This document shows positions 22,506-23,120 of a stretch of 23,120 bases of DNA, piece after piece. A model generated the notes under the pieces. The model did no database searches, was not told the DNA's origin, and was given only the letters and a program-made list of their open reading frames with translations. This DNA comes from a virus. The stretch covers positions 1 through 23,120 of IMG/VR virus record IMGVR_UViG_3300046028_002995. The stretch is one strand, 5' to 3'. Position 1 is the stretch's first letter; every line of letters starts with the position of its first letter. Made by a program: the position numbers and the translations under genes.

Positions 22506-23015
22506 TTAGGTTGCTTTATTTACGGAAATAGAATTGCCTGCAGCAATGTCAATTATATTGAGCCTACCGTATGGCCATGGTGATGTAACAGCTGTATAAT
22601 TTGTATTTGAATTTGCTGTTGTTACCGCTAAAGTTGCAACATTAATCCAATTAACTTGATTAGTTGAAACTTGAATTACTACATTTGAACTTCCGCCAGT
22701 TGATGATGCTTGTAAAATTGCACTAGGATAATTGGTAAAGCTAAATGTAAATGTATCTTGTGGTCCAGTTAATCCTGATCCATAATTTGGAGTTTTGGCT
22801 GCAACTCCAGTATTATTGTATTGTGGATTTACAAAATCAATAACAGCTGTATTTCCTGATACAGAAACAACTCTTGATGCATATCTTGCATCGTTGTTTG
22901 TAAAATACAATGTTAGATCATTGTTGGCAAGTAAATATGGGTTTGAGTCGAATACAATCGATGTATTACTATAAATGTATACACCTTTTACAATTCTTGT
23001 TAATTCAGTAATCAT
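22506..23015 (-). CDS. Unidentified phage structural protein
   Basis: The protein is 169 residues from the ATG at 23015. An upstream in-frame ATG at 23048 lacks a ribosome site, while AGGAA sits about 9 bases before 23015, so the shorter start is chosen. The protein is beta-rich (I-Y-I-Y-S-N-T-S-I-V-F-D-S-N, A-R-Y-A-S-R-V-V-S-V-S-G-N-T-A-V-I-D-F) with F-T-F-S-F-T and, near the end, G-S-S-N-V-V-I-Q-V-S-T-N-Q-V-N-W-I-N-V and P-Y-G-R-L-N-I. That last stretch resembles jellyroll-like domains of small phage virion proteins, where V-Q-x-S-x-N-x-x-x-W is common. No signal peptide or membrane segment. It is read with the Gp80-like gene, behind an exact late promoter; family not identified. Confidence 0.75.
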   Translation of the reverse strand: MITELTRIVKGVYIYSNTSIVFDSNPYLLANNDLTLYFTNNDARYASRVVSVSGNTAVIDFVNPQYNNTGVAAKTPNYGSGLTGPQDTFTFSFTNYPSAILQASSTGGSSNVVIQVSTNQVNWINVATLAVTTANSNTNYTAVTSPWPYGRLNIIDIAAGNSISVNKAT

Positions 23016-23050
23016 CGTTATTATTCCTAAATATGAGGTAATTTTCATAT

Positions 23051-23062
23051 TATTTATAAATA
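23051..23062. promoter_or_regulatory. Palindromic bidirectional late promoter TATTTATAAATA
   Basis: TATTTATAAATA is its own reverse complement and so provides TATAAATA on both strands: 23055-23062 (+), 21 bases ahead of the ATG at 23083, and 23058-23051 (-), 36 bases ahead of the minus-strand start at 23015. Both adjoining genes have ribosome-binding sites. T4 late promoters consist essentially of this octamer, read by gp55 and gp33. Confidence 0.7.
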
Positions 23063-23082
23063 ATAATAAACGGAGATAATTT

Positions 23083-23120
23083 ATGATAGAGATAATGACG
23101 ACTTTAGAAGATCGTTATAA
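23083..23120 (+). CDS. Start of a new gene, cut by the window end
   Basis: ATG at 23083 has CGGAG at 23071-23075 as ribosome site and opens MIEIMTTLEDRY before the window ends. The exact late octamer ends 21 bases upstream. Too little is visible to identify the product. Confidence 0.65.
   Translation, partial: MIEIMTTLEDRY

Noticed and set aside
1-23120. tRNA genes
   Set aside because: No cloverleaf with a TTC-type arm and CCA-side acceptor stem was noticed in the gaps; the gaps are too short apart from 1175-1787, which has other content.

Overview
The window is part of an AT-rich genome of a tailed bacteriophage (Caudoviricetes). Nearly every gene that can be recognised is a tail-fibre, adhesin or host-recognition component, or a helper of one. 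Several gene families (QAN-repeat fibre, MAHFAE-type protein, DUF7936/DUF4376-type protein, glycine-rich tip) are familiar from T4-like and cyanophage-like environmental phages. Gene starts and divergent gaps carry octamers matching T4 late promoters (TATAAATA) and the relaxed cyanophage form (NATAAATA). This suggests a T4-like myovirus of an unidentified, probably aquatic, host. No capsid, terminase, replication or tRNA gene is present, so this placement is an inference from a small part of the genome.

Layout. Bases 1-1174 (+) hold the tail end of one fibre gene, an unidentified protein of about 194 residues, a doubtful tiny acidic ORF and a GIY-YIG-type endonuclease. Bases 1175-1787 are an unusual 600-base gap. 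It has a near-consensus sigma70 promoter, a hairpin spanning that promoter and the start of a 52-residue two-helix membrane ORF, an array of 10-bp tandem repeats, and three 19-bp palindromes. Bases 1788-5979 (-) form a two-gene module: a 1230-residue repeat protein and a small partner. From 6068 to 19279 (+) lies a tightly packed operon of tail-fibre parts: a 1350-residue heptad-repeat fibre, a fibre-tip protein, a four-domain LamG-like lectin protein, a tail-assembly chaperone-like protein, two fibres sharing an N-terminal adaptor (one with a YadA-like head), a glycine-rich adhesin, a MAHFAE-type protein, a small protein followed by a minimal S74 intramolecular chaperone protein, and a DUF7936/DUF4376-type protein.

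Bases 19289-21976 (+) hold a structural protein ending in an intein-like Hint domain, then three coupled genes, two of which are GT-A glycosyltransferases. A strong bidirectional terminator at about 21990 separates these from two minus-strand tail genes (22010-23015). A palindromic late promoter then fires both back into those genes and forward into a new gene cut off by the window end.

Taken together, the window looks like a receptor-recognition locus: many alternative or stacked adhesin modules (coiled-coil shafts, LamG lectins, polyglycine tip, YadA-like roll, repeat solenoid), their folding and assembly helpers, and glycosyltransferases that could decorate phage proteins or host glycans. 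The observations most worth a second look are the Hint domain with a one-residue C-extein, the Cys-punctuated repeat protein, and the 1175-1787 regulatory gap.
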